DNA of 64,000 bases from Bradyrhizobium sp. in8p8. Lineage in GTDB: Bacteria; Pseudomonadota; Alphaproteobacteria; Rhizobiales; Xanthobacteraceae. The notes below the pieces were generated by a model. The model saw only the letters and a list, made by a program, of their open reading frames with translations, ran no database searches and was not told the origin of the DNA. Positions 52,119 through 61,358 of the stretch are shown piece after piece (position 1 is the first letter of the stretch; every line of letters begins with the position of its first letter). The stretch is taken from the NCBI RefSeq assembly GCF_000426845.1, contig NZ_AUGD01000002.1, positions 1 to 64,000 on the forward strand, read 5' to 3'. A program made the translations under genes and the position numbers.

Positions 52119-52961
52119 TCAATTCACGCGCGTCCAGGTCTGGCCGCCGCAGAACATGCCGCCGAAGGCGCAGCCCTGCACACGCAGGCGGTCGGTGCCC
52201 TTCATGGCGATCGTTGAATCGTAGGTCGAGCCCGAGTTCGGATCGAGGATGCGCCCGGTCCATTTTTGGTCCTTGCCCGGCTTCATGTTGATCAGAACCT
52301 GCTCGCCGTTCTGGTTCGACCTGGAATCGACCGAATAGCCGCAGAGGTTGGTGCCGCATTGCTCGATGCGGACCTTGCCTTCCCTCTCCTCGGTGAGCCA
52401 GACGCCGAGCGGCGAGCTGAGATCTCGCGTGGGCGCGGTTGCCGGAGCAGGCGTTGTTGCGGCTGCCTGAACGGGAGCGGCGGCAGGTGGCGGAGGCGGC
52501 GCCGGGGGGGCGGCGGCCACACTCGGGGCGGGCGGCGGAGCGGTGGCAGGCGCTGCCTGCTGCTCGACTGGAGCAGCGGCCTGAGGCGGTGCAGGCGCTG
52601 GTGCGGCAGCCGCGCCGGCCGGCGAGTTGGTGGCGGTCGTGGTCGGCGGAGGAGCTGGTGGCGGTGCGGGGGGCGGCGCCACGGCAGCAGCCGGAGCCGG
52701 CTGCACAGCTGCGGGCGGGGCGGGGGCAGGTGCCGGCGCAGCCGGTGCCTGCGGGTCGACCGTGGCCTGCTGCGGCGCCTGCTCGCTCTTCTTGGCCTTC
52801 TTGGGCTTGCTCTGGCCCGTGTTGTCGTAGACCCCGGGAATCTGCACCGTGCCGCGCTCCGGGTCGATGCGGATGGTGCGCCCGCCATATTCGAAGGTGT
52901 ACTGCGCCTGCGCGGCGGTGCTTGCCAAAAGGAATGCGGCCGTGGCCAACAGCTTCCTCAT
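52119..52961 (-). CDS. DUF2147-domain secreted protein with long Pro/Ala linker
   Basis: The ATG at 52961 follows GGAGACGGAA, giving 280 residues. A signal peptide (LLATAAFLLASTAAQA) precedes a short N-terminal region (YTFEYGGRTIRIDPERGTV), then a very long Pro/Ala-rich linker (about 60-185), then a C-terminal DUF2147-like domain (LGVWLTEEREGKVRIEQCGTNLCGYSV ... GKDQKWTGRILDPNSGSTYDSTI ... CGGQTWTRV). The domain is a small beta-barrel of unknown role. The linker suggests a reach through peptidoglycan. Confidence 0.85.
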   Translation of the reverse strand: MRKLLATAAFLLASTAAQAQYTFEYGGRTIRIDPERGTVQIPGVYDNTGQSKPKKAKKSEQAPQQATVDPQAPAAPAPAPAPPAAVQPAPAAAVAPPPAPPPAPPPTTTATNSPAGAAAAPAPAPPQAAAPVEQQAAPATAPPPAPSVAAAPPAPPPPPAAAPVQAAATTPAPATAPTRDLSSPLGVWLTEEREGKVRIEQCGTNLCGYSVDSRSNQNGEQVLINMKPGKDQKWTGRILDPNSGSTYDSTIAMKGTDRLRVQGCAFGGMFCGGQTWTRVN

Positions 52962-53310
52962 TTCCGTCTCCTGAACCGGTGGTCCCCGCACCGACGCTTA
53001 CGCGCCGGTCCGATCGCAGAAAGTGATCCAGATCACTGTCGTCAGTATGAGTCGTGCTTCGCAGGTTCCCGGTTCAATAGGCCCGAAGCCGGCCCAAAGT
53101 TTGGCAAGGCAAGCGACAGGAGGACGCGGCCTCAGGCGGCGTTCAACTTATAGGGCCTCCACTGCTGATGGCGTCGGCAGACATCGCTTTAGTCGGGCCA
53201 AGCCGTGTAGATCTTTGGCGTTGCCGTCTTCCATCGACATGTTGAGCTGGCATTGTGCAACTGTTCGACGGCGGAATTTGACCAGACGCCGAAGATAGGG
53301 GAATTCTGGC
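52962..53310. other. Divergent gene-free region with CRP/FNR-like palindrome
   Basis: A 349-base gap between divergent genes. It holds the palindrome at 53022-53037. Otherwise I see no gene, hairpin or repeat that stands out; both promoters must lie here. Confidence 0.5.
53022..53037. promoter_or_regulatory. CRP/FNR-like inverted repeat
   Basis: AGTGATC-CA-GATCACT, a perfect 7-bp inverted repeat, 61 bases before the DUF2147 start. The half-site GTGAT-N4-ATCAC resembles CRP/FNR-family operators (FixK boxes are TTGAT-N4-ATCAA). The factor is unknown. Confidence 0.4.
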
Positions 53311-53820
53311 ATGACGATCTCGATCTACGAGGCCTCGGTGGGCCTGTTCGTGCCGTACCTGCACAACCTGTCGGTTCTGCTCGACAAGGGTGTCGCGTAT
53401 GCCGAGACCCGGAAGTTCGACCCGACGGTTCTGCTCGGCATGCGCCTTGCGCCGAACATGTACGATCTGGCGCAGCAGATCGGCGAGGCCTGCCGCCACG
53501 CTACGGTTGCGCCAGCCTTGCTGGCCGAACGCGAGCCGGTCACGTTGCCCGTGCTCGAGCACGATATGGCCGGCCTTCAGGCGCGCATCGCGACGTCGGT
53601 TGAGTTCATCCAAAGCCTGCCGCGCGCGAAGATCGATGGGGCGGCGGAACGGGATGTTGTCTTCAGGCTGAAGAATGGCAGCGAGCTGCCCTTCACCGGG
53701 CGAACGCTGCTGCTGACGTTCAGCCTCCCACAGTTCTTCTTTCACGTGACGACGGCTTACGACATCTTGCGGCACGCCGGCGTCGAGCTGGTGAAGAAGG
53801 ACTATCTTGGGAGGAAGTAG
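53311..53820 (+). CDS. DUF1993-family protein (DinB-like four-helix fold)
   Basis: A 169-residue protein; start after AGGGGAATTCTGGC. Family marks: SIYEASVGLFVPYLHNLSVLLDKG at the N-terminus, LGMRLAPNMYDLAQQIGEACRHA, FQLP-like SLPQFFFHVTTAYDILRHAGVELVKKDYLG at the end. It is related to the DinB/YfiT helical bundle, of unknown function in this branch. Faces a minus-strand gene across a hairpin. Confidence 0.92.
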   Translation: MTISIYEASVGLFVPYLHNLSVLLDKGVAYAETRKFDPTVLLGMRLAPNMYDLAQQIGEACRHATVAPALLAEREPVTLPVLEHDMAGLQARIATSVEFIQSLPRAKIDGAAERDVVFRLKNGSELPFTGRTLLLTFSLPQFFFHVTTAYDILRHAGVELVKKDYLGRK

Positions 53821-53830
53821 TTGGTGGCTC

Positions 53831-53859
53831 GCACACCTCTGTTTTCGGGAGAGGTGTGC
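53831..53859. terminator. Hairpin between convergent genes
   Basis: GCACACCTCT pairs perfectly with AGAGGTGTGC around a 9-base loop, 10 bases after the DUF1993 stop and 24 bases from the stop of the facing gene. No T run is seen, so it is a probable but not typical terminator. Confidence 0.6.
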
Positions 53860-53883
53860 AAAGTGAGCGGGCCGAAAATGGCC

Positions 53884-54363
53884 TTACGCTTCGCCCTTGC
53901 GCTCGTAATCTGCAAGCGAGCTGCGGCCGGCGATCTCGCTGCGCAGCAACTCGAAGCGCTTGTTCGCCTCGTCCTGCTGCCCATCGACGAAGCGGACCGC
54001 GGCCTCGCTCGTCATGGGGCCGCTGACCACGGGGGCGGATTGTTCGCCGATGGTCTCGTGGACATAGTACTGGCCGTCATCGCCACGATGGACCGTCCAC
54101 TTGAGACGGATCGCTACCATGGGCCCCGGACCGACCTTGCTGTAGCCGTCGGCATCCGTATGCTCGGGCGCCAGCGGCTGCTCCTCGACCACCGGATGCT
54201 CGTCGAGAACATTATGCTCTTCGACGGACGGCTGCTCGCCCACGACGACGATTTCAGTCTCTCGAATAATCTCGGTTTCCCGGACAACGAGCGCCGGCTC
54301 GGGATTTTCCAGAATGCTCGCGATGGTCGCAAGCGCATGGTCGGTCGGATCGATCTCTGACAA
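53884..54363 (-). CDS. Acidic protein of unknown function
   Basis: A 159-residue acidic protein starting MSEIDPTDHALATIASILENPEP. Residues about 25-65 are Glu/Val-rich and probably disordered (RETEIIRETEIVVVGEQPSVEEHNVLDEHPVVEEQ); the C-terminal half (VAIRLKWTVHRGDDGQYYVHETIGEQSAPVVSGPM ... EAAVRFVDGQQDEANKRFELLRSEI) looks folded with strands then a helix. No membrane segment or signal peptide. The family is not recognised. Confidence 0.65.
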   Translation of the reverse strand: MSEIDPTDHALATIASILENPEPALVVRETEIIRETEIVVVGEQPSVEEHNVLDEHPVVEEQPLAPEHTDADGYSKVGPGPMVAIRLKWTVHRGDDGQYYVHETIGEQSAPVVSGPMTSEAAVRFVDGQQDEANKRFELLRSEIAGRSSLADYERKGEA

Positions 54364-54520
54364 GCGTCATCCTCCAGCTCGACGCGGGCGGCCAGTCTGT
54401 CCCGCTGCCGCCGCGGCAAGACGCATTACGCGCGTTTGATTAAGGCTGAGTTGGGGCTCGATCTGCACCAAAATGGGACGCTTTCTGGCCATCCACATCC
54501 AGATGCGTCCTGAATTCCGC

Positions 54521-55510
54521 TCAGCCCAGCACGTTCTGGTTGATCACGTTCTGCCGGATGGGGTCGCCGTCCAGAACACTCAGGATGTTGCGTGCGGTCT
54601 GTTCGCTCATGCGCTCGACGGCTTCGACCGTGACGCCGGCGACGTGTGGAGCGATGATGACGTTGGGCAACGCAAACAGCGCGTTGCCGACCGGCGGTGG
54701 CTCCACCTCGAAGACGTCGATCCCCGCGCCGGCGAGCCTGCCGGACGTGAGCGCGTCGTACAGTGCCGCCTCCTTCACGATGCCGCCGCGCGCGGTATTG
54801 ATGAGGTAGGCTTTGGGCTTCATCCGGCCGATCCGCGCCGCGTCGAACAGGCCGACGGTCTCCGGTGTCTTGGGGCAGTGGATGGTGACGAAGTCGGCGC
54901 CCGGCAGCGCGGCGTCGAGGTCAGTGACGGGCTCGCAGCCGGCTGCCTTGATCTCGGCGGCTTCCTTGTAGGGATCGTAGACCTGGACGTTCATTTCGAA
55001 TGCCAGGCAGCGCTTGGCGGTGCGGCTGCCGATGCGGCCGAAACCGACGATCAGCACGGTCTTGCCGTAAAGGTCGAACGGCAGCATGCCGAGCCGGTCG
55101 GCCCATTTGCCGTCCTTGACGCAGGCGTGCAATTCCTGCGCGCGCTTGGCCAGCGTCAGCATCATGAACAGCGCGGCTTCGGCGACCGAGGGCGAGTTCG
55201 CGCTGCCGGCGACCATCAGCGGCACCTTGCGGCGCGAGAGAGCGGGCACGTCGACGGCGTCGTAGCCGACGCCGATGCGGGTCACCACCTTCATGTCTTT
55301 CGACGCTTCGAGTTCGGTCTCGCCGAAAGCGGTTGCACCCAGCGCCACGCCGTGGACGGGGGCGTGGCTCTTCAGCAGGGCCTCGAAGTCCTTTGCGGAG
55401 ATCAGGTTCGGAAACTCGACGAGCTCGATATCGTCCCGCTGGGTGAGGAGGGCGCGTGCCCCTCGCGACAAAGTTTGTGTAACGAAAATCTTCTTCTTGT
55501 TGGTCGCCAT
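54521..55510 (-). CDS. D-isomer-specific 2-hydroxyacid dehydrogenase
   Basis: A 329-residue NAD-dependent enzyme. Cofactor fold: KTVLIVGFGRIGSRTAKRCLAFEMNVQVYDP. Catalytic residues: Arg in NTARGGIVKE, Glu in DVFEVEPPP and His in APHVAGVTVEAVERM. Related members act on glycerate, glyoxylate or phosphoglycerate. It lies 35 bases downstream of the sugar-type ABC operon on the same strand and may use its product. The exact substrate is unknown. Confidence 0.92.
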   Translation of the reverse strand: MATNKKKIFVTQTLSRGARALLTQRDDIELVEFPNLISAKDFEALLKSHAPVHGVALGATAFGETELEASKDMKVVTRIGVGYDAVDVPALSRRKVPLMVAGSANSPSVAEAALFMMLTLAKRAQELHACVKDGKWADRLGMLPFDLYGKTVLIVGFGRIGSRTAKRCLAFEMNVQVYDPYKEAAEIKAAGCEPVTDLDAALPGADFVTIHCPKTPETVGLFDAARIGRMKPKAYLINTARGGIVKEAALYDALTSGRLAGAGIDVFEVEPPPVGNALFALPNVIIAPHVAGVTVEAVERMSEQTARNILSVLDGDPIRQNVINQNVLG

Positions 55511-55545
55511 CGCTCCCCTGCCTGCCCAGCGTTCTCAAGGCGGCG

Positions 55546-56646
55546 TCACAATACGACGCCGGTCTCTTCGTTTAGCAGGTGCATGTTGTTGAGGTCCATC
55601 GCCAAACGCATGGGTCCCCCGTCCTTGGCGCCGGCATTGGGATTGACGCGGCCGCAGACCGGCGTGCCTTCGAGGCCGAAATAGACCAGCGTCTCCATTC
55701 CCATCGGCTCGGTGACGTCGAGCACCGTGTCGAAGGTCTCGACGCCGGGCTCGAGATGCGCGTGCGACTCGGTCAGATGCTCGGGGCGCAGGCCGAGCAG
55801 CAGCTTTTCGGTGCGCGGCAGCGCGTTGTAGCGGGCCGCACGGGCGGGCGGCAGCGGGAAGGCAAGGCGGTCGGTGAGGCGGATCTGGAGCGTGCCGCCG
55901 ACATCCTCGAGCCGGCACGGGATGAAGTTCATCGCCGGCGAGCCGATGAAGCCAGCGACGAAGCGCGTCGCCGGCTTGTGGTAGAGCTCGTTCGGCGTGC
56001 CGATCTGCTCGATCCGTCCCTTGTTCATCACCACGACGCGGTCGGCCAGCGTCATCGCCTCGACCTGATCGTGGGTGACGTAGACCGTGGTGGTCCGCAC
56101 CTTCTGGTGCACCTTCTTGATCTCGATCCGCATCTGCACGCGGAGTTTCGCGTCGAGATTGGACAGCGGCTCGTCGAACAGGAAGACCTTCGGATTGCGC
56201 ACGATGGCCCGGCCCATCGCGACACGCTGGCGCTGGCCGCCGGAGAGCTGCTTCGGCTTGCGGTCGATAAGGTCGGTGATGTCGAGGAGGCGGGCGGCCT
56301 CGGTCACCCGCGCCTTGATCTCGGCCTTGGGATAATGCTTCAGGCGCAGGCCGAACGACATGTTCTCCGCGACCGTCATGTGCGGATAGAGCGCGTAGTT
56401 CTGGAACACCATGGCGATGTCGCGGTCCTTCGGCGGTACGTCGTTGACGACGTCGCCGCCGATCATGATGTCGCCGTCGCTGATGTCCTCGAGGCCTGCG
56501 ATCATGCGCAGCGTGGTCGACTTGCCGCAGCCCGAGGGGCCGACCAGCACGATGAACTCGTGATCGGCGATGTCGAGGTCGATGCCGCGCACGGCCTCGA
56601 CATCATCGTAACGCTTGACCACTTTCCGCAAAGCAACCTCAGCCAT
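55546..56646 (-). CDS. Sugar-type ABC transporter ATP-binding protein (UgpC/MalK family)
   Basis: A 366-residue ATPase. Walker [16 protein letters not shown], signature [19 protein letters not shown], Walker [13 protein letters not shown], and a C-terminal OB/TOBE domain ([12 protein letters not shown]) typical of MalK/UgpC proteins that serve sugar, glycerol-phosphate or polyol importers. Sits last of the three transport components, six bases after the second permease gene. Confidence 0.96.
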   Translation of the reverse strand: MAEVALRKVVKRYDDVEAVRGIDLDIADHEFIVLVGPSGCGKSTTLRMIAGLEDISDGDIMIGGDVVNDVPPKDRDIAMVFQNYALYPHMTVAENMSFGLRLKHYPKAEIKARVTEAARLLDITDLIDRKPKQLSGGQRQRVAMGRAIVRNPKVFLFDEPLSNLDAKLRVQMRIEIKKVHQKVRTTTVYVTHDQVEAMTLADRVVVMNKGRIEQIGTPNELYHKPATRFVAGFIGSPAMNFIPCRLEDVGGTLQIRLTDRLAFPLPPARAARYNALPRTEKLLLGLRPEHLTESHAHLEPGVETFDTVLDVTEPMGMETLVYFGLEGTPVCGRVNPNAGAKDGGPMRLAMDLNNMHLLNEETGVVL

Positions 56647-56652
56647 GAGCCA

Positions 56653-57564
56653 TCAACCCTTTGTCGCGCCGGCGGTCAGGCCGGCAATGTAGTAGTCCAT
56701 CAGGAAGGCGTAGATGATCAGCGGCGGCGCGGCGCCCAGCAGCGCGCCGGTCATGATCTGCCCCCAGTTGAACACGTCGCCCTTGATCAACGTGGTGGTG
56801 ATGCCGACCGGCAGCACGAGTTGATCAACCGACGTCGTGAACACCAGCGGATAGAGGAACTGCGCCCAGGACACCGTGAACGCGAAGATGGTCGCGGCGA
56901 TCAGCCCGGGCAGCGCGACGGGGATGAAGATCCGCGTCAGGGTCTGCAGCCAGGAGGCGCCGTCGATGAGGGCGGCCTCATCCAGTTCCTTCGGGATCGA
57001 GGCGAAATAGCCGATCATGATCCAGGTGCAGAACGGCACGGTCAGGGTCGGATAAATGAACAGCAGCACGTACCATCGGTTGAGCAGCGTGATCCCGGTC
57101 AGATCCTGGACCACCGCCAGCATCTTGAAGAGCGGAATGAACAGCAGGCTGTCGGGAACCAGGTAGGTGAGGAACACGCCGGTCGCGAGCGTCGTCGAGC
57201 CCCAGAACTTCATTCGCGCCAGTGCGAACGCCGCCGGAATGCTGATCAGCATGGTGACGATCACGACCACGATGGACACGATGGCGGAATTCCAGAAGAA
57301 GCGCAGAAACTGGTTCGAGGTCAGAAGCTCGACATAGTTCGCCAGGGTCGGATGAAACACCCACCAGGGATTGGTCGCCGCCGAAATCTCCGCGCTGCTC
57401 TTGAGAGAGGTAATCAGCATGTAGATCGGCGGAGTGAGCGAGAAGATCGCGAACACCACCAGGAAGAAGTAGGACCAGCGCAGCGCCCAGGCGCGGTCCC
57501 GGCTCATGCTCCGGTACTTGATCTTGCGCGTGGGGCCGCCTTTGTCGATTGCGAGCGTGCTCAT
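56653..57564 (-). CDS. ABC transporter permease (MalG/UgpE type)
   Basis: The start is ATG 57564 (MSTLAIDKGGPTRKIKY), 303 residues; it overlaps the stop of the first permease. Six membrane segments. The EAA loop that docks the ATPase is ELDEAALIDGASWLQTLTRIFIPVALPG. Second permease of the importer. Confidence 0.95.
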   Translation of the reverse strand: MSTLAIDKGGPTRKIKYRSMSRDRAWALRWSYFFLVVFAIFSLTPPIYMLITSLKSSAEISAATNPWWVFHPTLANYVELLTSNQFLRFFWNSAIVSIVVVIVTMLISIPAAFALARMKFWGSTTLATGVFLTYLVPDSLLFIPLFKMLAVVQDLTGITLLNRWYVLLFIYPTLTVPFCTWIMIGYFASIPKELDEAALIDGASWLQTLTRIFIPVALPGLIAATIFAFTVSWAQFLYPLVFTTSVDQLVLPVGITTTLIKGDVFNWGQIMTGALLGAAPPLIIYAFLMDYYIAGLTAGATKG

Positions 57565-58502
57565 CAGGCTTCGTTCCCACGTTTGCTGACATCGCGCAGT
57601 ATGAAGATCGCCGCGACTGCGAGGATCGGCACCATGAACAGCGAGACGCAGGCGCCGAGCGGAATGTCGCTGCTCTGGATTCCGACCTGGAATGCCCATG
57701 TGGCGAAGATATGGGTGGAATCCAGCGGGCCGCCCGAGGTCAGGATGCGCACGATGTCGAAATTGGCGAAGGTCACGATCAGCGAGAACAGCGTCGTGAT
57801 GGCGATGATGTTGCGCATCATCGGCAATGTCACGTACCAGATCCGCTGCCACCAATTGGCGCCGTCGATGGCGGCCGCCTCATAGAGCTGGTCCGGCACG
57901 GATTTCAGCGCCGCGAGATACATGATCATGAAGAAAGGTGCGCCATACCAGACGTTGACGAGAATGACGGAGAAGCGCGCCCAGAAGGTGTCGCCGAGCC
58001 AGGGGACCGGGCCGACGCCGAAGAATGACAGCGTATAGTTGAAGGCGCTGTAGGAAGGATCGAACAGCCATAGCCACGCCAGCGTGCTCATCGCCGGCGG
58101 GATCACCCACGGGACCAGCAGCATGCCGCGCCATTTGCGCTGGCCCTTGGCCGGAAGGTTGTGCACGAAATGAGCGACGATGAAGCCGAGCAACGCCTTG
58201 AAGAAAACGGCGGTGATGGCGAAGATGCAGGACTGCCTCACCACCATCCAGAACGTGTCGCGCTTAAACAGGAAGGTGAAGTTGGCGAAGCCGACGAATT
58301 TCTGCATCGACTTGTTCAGCGTCGCAAGGTGCATGGAGTAGAAGGCAGGATAGAGCACGAGCAACGCGATCAGCAAAATCAGCGGCAGCGTCAGGAAGAA
58401 CGCCATCGTCGACTTCCGCCTGAGGGCATTGCGCAGGCTGGTGCGTTTGCGCGGGCTCGCAGCGTGGACGGAGCGACCTTGCTCAACGACGACATCGGCC
58501 AT
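57564..58502 (-). CDS. ABC transporter permease (MalF/UgpA type)
   Basis: A 312-residue protein with six membrane segments, starting MADVVVEQGRSVHAASPRKR. The EAA loop is QLYEAAAIDGANWWQRIWYVTLPMM. First permease of the importer. It lies 133 bases after the solute-binding-protein gene, with a hairpin in the gap, which is usual for binding proteins made in excess. Confidence 0.95.
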   Translation of the reverse strand: MADVVVEQGRSVHAASPRKRTSLRNALRRKSTMAFFLTLPLILLIALLVLYPAFYSMHLATLNKSMQKFVGFANFTFLFKRDTFWMVVRQSCIFAITAVFFKALLGFIVAHFVHNLPAKGQRKWRGMLLVPWVIPPAMSTLAWLWLFDPSYSAFNYTLSFFGVGPVPWLGDTFWARFSVILVNVWYGAPFFMIMYLAALKSVPDQLYEAAAIDGANWWQRIWYVTLPMMRNIIAITTLFSLIVTFANFDIVRILTSGGPLDSTHIFATWAFQVGIQSSDIPLGACVSLFMVPILAVAAIFILRDVSKRGNEA

Positions 58503-58529
58503 GGTCAGACTTTCTCGCGGATTTCAAAG

Positions 58530-58558
58530 GGGAAGCCGGCCGGATCGGTCGGCTTCCC
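58530..58558. terminator. Intercistronic hairpin between solute-binding protein and permease genes
   Basis: GGGAAGCCG with CGGCTTCCC, extendable to a 12-bp stem, 78 bases after the binding-protein stop on the minus strand. Only a short T run follows. It probably protects the upstream mRNA and lowers permease expression. Confidence 0.7.
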
Positions 58559-58635
58559 TCGACAATGTGATGATGGGACGAGCGGATCGTCGGCGGCTCA
58601 CTCGTGAGCGCGTGAACCGCCATGAGCACCCGGCA

Positions 58636-59976
58636 TCAGCTCCGCATGAAGCCTTCGCACTCGCCCTCGGCCCAGGCGAGCGCCTGGTCCATCGTCTCGC
58701 CCCTGGCATAACGCAGCGCCAGCTTGGTCAGCGTCGCCTGGGAGTAGATCTGCTGTGCGATCTTTGGCGGAGCGGGCGATGCCGCGATCGACATCGTCTG
58801 GCTGCCGTGCGGATCGGGATAGTGGTAGAGCGTGCCCTTTGGCGGCCCTTCCTCGGCCCAGGTCTTGAGCTTCGTCAGGTTTGCGAAGGCCGGCAGGTCA
58901 TAGCCGCCGCTCGCTGCAACGAATTTTTCGATCGAGGACGGCTGCGAGAGGTGGGCGAGCAGGCTCTTGGCCGCCGGCTTGTTCTTGCCGAAGGCCCATA
59001 CGCCCCAGAAATACGGCAGGAAGGGCGCGAAGCGGCCCTTCGGACCGGCCGGCATGCTGTGGGTCCAGCATTGCTCTGCAATCTGCGGGGCATCGCGCTT
59101 GGCCACTGCCCAGGCGCTCGGCGGATTCAGGATCAGCGCACCACGGCCCGAGATCAGCCATTTGTTGTTGGACGCATCGTCCCAGGACGCTGCGTCAGGC
59201 GGCAGGACGGCAATCAACTTCTTGTAGAACTCGAGCGCCTGCCGGACCGCGTCCGTCTTCACCGTGACATCGCCCTTGGCATTGACGAGCTCGGCGCCGA
59301 ACGACTGGAAGATCGCGCCGGCCGTGTCGACGCTGTCGGTGGTCTCGCCAAGACCGATGCCGAACGCAACGCCGGCCTTCTGACAGGCCTCCGCCGCCTT
59401 CAGGAAAGTATCCATCGTCCAATTGTCGGCCTTGGGCGCGCTGCCGGCCGGATACATCGCCTGAACGTCGATGCCGGCATGCTTCTTCATCAGGTCGATG
59501 CGGGAGCAGGGCCCCTTGATCTGGCTGCCAACGGTCGCGGGCACGGCAAGCCATTTGCCGCCGCCCTGGCCCAGATACTTGACGGTGCCGTTGACGTCGC
59601 CGTTCTGCTTGATGATCGGCTCCATGATGTCGTTGACCGGCTCAAGCTGGTCGGCGTAGGCGTGCGGCCACCAGGTCGGCATCTGGAGAATGTCGTGACC
59701 GGATTTCGCTTGTGCTTCGGCGGCAACCGTCAGTTCGAGCTTCTTGTTGTTGCTGGTGATGTAGTCGATCGAGACTTCGACCTTCTCCTTCGCCGCCCAT
59801 TCGTTGACGAGGTCGGTCGAGGCCTTGTTGGCGCCTGGCACCCAATGGTCCCAGAAGCCGATGGAGAGCTTGCCGGCGGCATAAGCGCCCCGGACATAGG
59901 GCGCGGTGATCAGCGCCGCGGAGGACATTGCAGTGGCAGCCACAAATTGACGTCGCGTCAGTGTCTTGCGTGACAT
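58636..59976 (-). CDS. Family-1 sugar-type ABC solute-binding protein
   Basis: The ATG at 59976 follows GAGGAAACGAG, giving 446 residues. The N-terminus MSRKTLTRRQFVAATAMSSAA has a twin-arginine RRQF signal, so Tat export is likely. Body: LSIGFWDHWVPGANKASTDLVNEWAAKEKVEVSIDYI and WDDASNNKWLISGRGALILNPPSAW. Architecture is the SBP_bac_1 fold. The ligand (sugar, polyol or similar) cannot be told. An inverted repeat lies about 143 bases upstream of the start. Confidence 0.92.
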   Translation of the reverse strand: MSRKTLTRRQFVAATAMSSAALITAPYVRGAYAAGKLSIGFWDHWVPGANKASTDLVNEWAAKEKVEVSIDYITSNNKKLELTVAAEAQAKSGHDILQMPTWWPHAYADQLEPVNDIMEPIIKQNGDVNGTVKYLGQGGGKWLAVPATVGSQIKGPCSRIDLMKKHAGIDVQAMYPAGSAPKADNWTMDTFLKAAEACQKAGVAFGIGLGETTDSVDTAGAIFQSFGAELVNAKGDVTVKTDAVRQALEFYKKLIAVLPPDAASWDDASNNKWLISGRGALILNPPSAWAVAKRDAPQIAEQCWTHSMPAGPKGRFAPFLPYFWGVWAFGKNKPAAKSLLAHLSQPSSIEKFVAASGGYDLPAFANLTKLKTWAEEGPPKGTLYHYPDPHGSQTMSIAASPAPPKIAQQIYSQATLTKLALRYARGETMDQALAWAEGECEGFMRS

Positions 59977-60460
59977 CTCGTTTCCTCGCTTGGGTGTTGT
60001 TGTTGGAGTTTCCTCTAGAGACTTCTTTATTGATTTATCGAGTGTTTCTTGTTGGCGTTTCTTATTGGGGCCGTCGGCTCGCACGAGCAATTCACGCAAG
60101 CCGCAGCAAATTGGTAGCGCGATCAGATCATGATTGATCGCATCTGTCGAGAAAGCCGAACGGCTCCGCGGCTAAAACTAACGTTGTGTCCGGAAAAGGC
60201 GTGACGCATCGAGGCGGCACGCTGCAGGCGAAGGGCGTTCGCTGTTTTTGCGACGCACACGTCGCGGCAAGCCGCCTGGAACGGTCCGTGCGCATTTACG
60301 CCGCAGTTTCCAATAACCGTGCGTAACCGCTTCGCGTGAAAGACTTTTCGGGCGTGGACAACAATGGCTGCGTCTGGACCGCGAAGCGGCTGAAACGATA
60401 CAATTGCAGCCGGCGGTTATTCCCGCCCGATGGACCGTCGATTCGATAATGGAGACGAGG
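59977..60460. other. Divergent gene-free region with AT-rich stretch and palindrome
   Basis: A 484-base gap. The part 60000-60060 is clearly AT-rich (for example TCTTTATTGATTTATCG) and is a likely promoter of the ABC operon; 60119-60141 holds a near-perfect palindrome. No gene or tRNA is seen; a frame at 60178-60480 on the minus strand lacks protein-like character. Confidence 0.5.
60119..60141. promoter_or_regulatory. Near-perfect palindrome upstream of the sugar ABC operon
   Basis: GCGATCA and TGATCGC flank ATCATGAT with one extra base on the left of centre. A 23-bp symmetric site in front of a sugar importer suggests a LacI-, GntR- or DeoR-type operator. No regulator gene is nearby. Confidence 0.4.
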
Positions 60461-61246
60461 ATGATCAACCCGGCGCACACAGCGCTGCTTCACCTGCGGC
60501 GATGGTTCGCGCTCGGGACCGTGCTCGCGCTGCTGCTCGGCGCCGCCGCGCCGGCAAACGCTCAAGGCTTGGTCAAAGGCGTTCAGGAAGGCGCGGAAGC
60601 CGGGAACAAGGCTGCCGGTCCGGTCGGCGGCGTGCTCGGCGGTGCGATCGGCGGCGTGGTTGGCGTCTTCACCGGCGTGCTCGGTGTCGGCGGCAACAAT
60701 CAGCCGCCAGCCCCCAAGGAGTCTGGCAAAGACGCCAAGCAGCAGGGGGTGGCCAAGGACAAGGATGCCAAGAGCGCCAAGACGGGTAAGAACGCCAAGG
60801 CGAGCAAGGAGGCGAAGAACGCGCCCCGGGACAAGAGCAGCAAGGAGAACAAGGGTGTCACGGTTCTCACCCAGCCCGGCGCACCCCAGCAGAGCGCGGA
60901 ACAAATCGTCGCCAACAGCGACGCCTATATCGAGCGGATCAAGTCCGAGCTGAACCTCACGCCGGATCAGGAGAAGCACTGGTACGGCTTCTCCAGCGCG
61001 ATGCACTACCTCGGGCACAATGGTGCAGAGCGGCTCAACCTTCGGATTGCGCGCGCCAAGCGGGATCCGCCTGACGACATCATCGAGCAGATGCGCAACG
61101 AGGCCCAGTTCCTGATCGATCGAGCCGCCGACCAGCGCAACGTTGCCGACGCCGCCGAGCCGCTCTACTCGAGCCTCGACGACAAGCAGAAGCAGGTCTT
61201 CATTCAGGAGATGGTGCGCCTCAGTCATGAGCGCGGATTGGATTGA
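60461..61246 (+). CDS. Spy/CpxP-like (LTXXQ-motif) periplasmic protein
   Basis: ATG 60461 is chosen because GGAG sits 6 bases upstream, giving 261 residues. A signal peptide (FALGTVLALLLGAAAPANA) is followed by a Gly-rich hydrophobic stretch (VGGVLGGAIGGVVGVFTGVLGVGG), a Lys/Ala/Ser-rich linker (about 90-135), and a helical C-terminal region with two LTxxQ-like motifs (LNLTPDQEKHW; LYSSLDDKQKQVF) as in Spy/CpxP chaperones. It may be a stress-protective chaperone. The Gly-rich part could insert in a membrane. Confidence 0.8.
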   Translation: MINPAHTALLHLRRWFALGTVLALLLGAAAPANAQGLVKGVQEGAEAGNKAAGPVGGVLGGAIGGVVGVFTGVLGVGGNNQPPAPKESGKDAKQQGVAKDKDAKSAKTGKNAKASKEAKNAPRDKSSKENKGVTVLTQPGAPQQSAEQIVANSDAYIERIKSELNLTPDQEKHWYGFSSAMHYLGHNGAERLNLRIARAKRDPPDDIIEQMRNEAQFLIDRAADQRNVADAAEPLYSSLDDKQKQVFIQEMVRLSHERGLD

Positions 61247-61358
61247 TCAAGTTGGATCGGTTCGGGCGCGCCTGAATTAACGGCGTCCGCCACGAATTCG
61301 TGTATCCACACCGCAGTTCGGTTATGCTTAGCTTCGCAAGGTTGATTGCGGGGTTGAA

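Noticed and set aside
52266-53153. Gly/Arg-rich plus-strand frame that looks like an RNA-binding or structural protein
   Set aside because: It is the reverse of the Pro/Ala-rich linker of the DUF2147 gene; repeats of CCG/GCC read as Gly/Arg on the other strand.
55579-57885. 768-codon plus-strand frame across the ABC transporter genes
   Set aside because: It spans three well-defined minus-strand transport genes and has His/Arg/Asp-rich composition with no recognisable domain.
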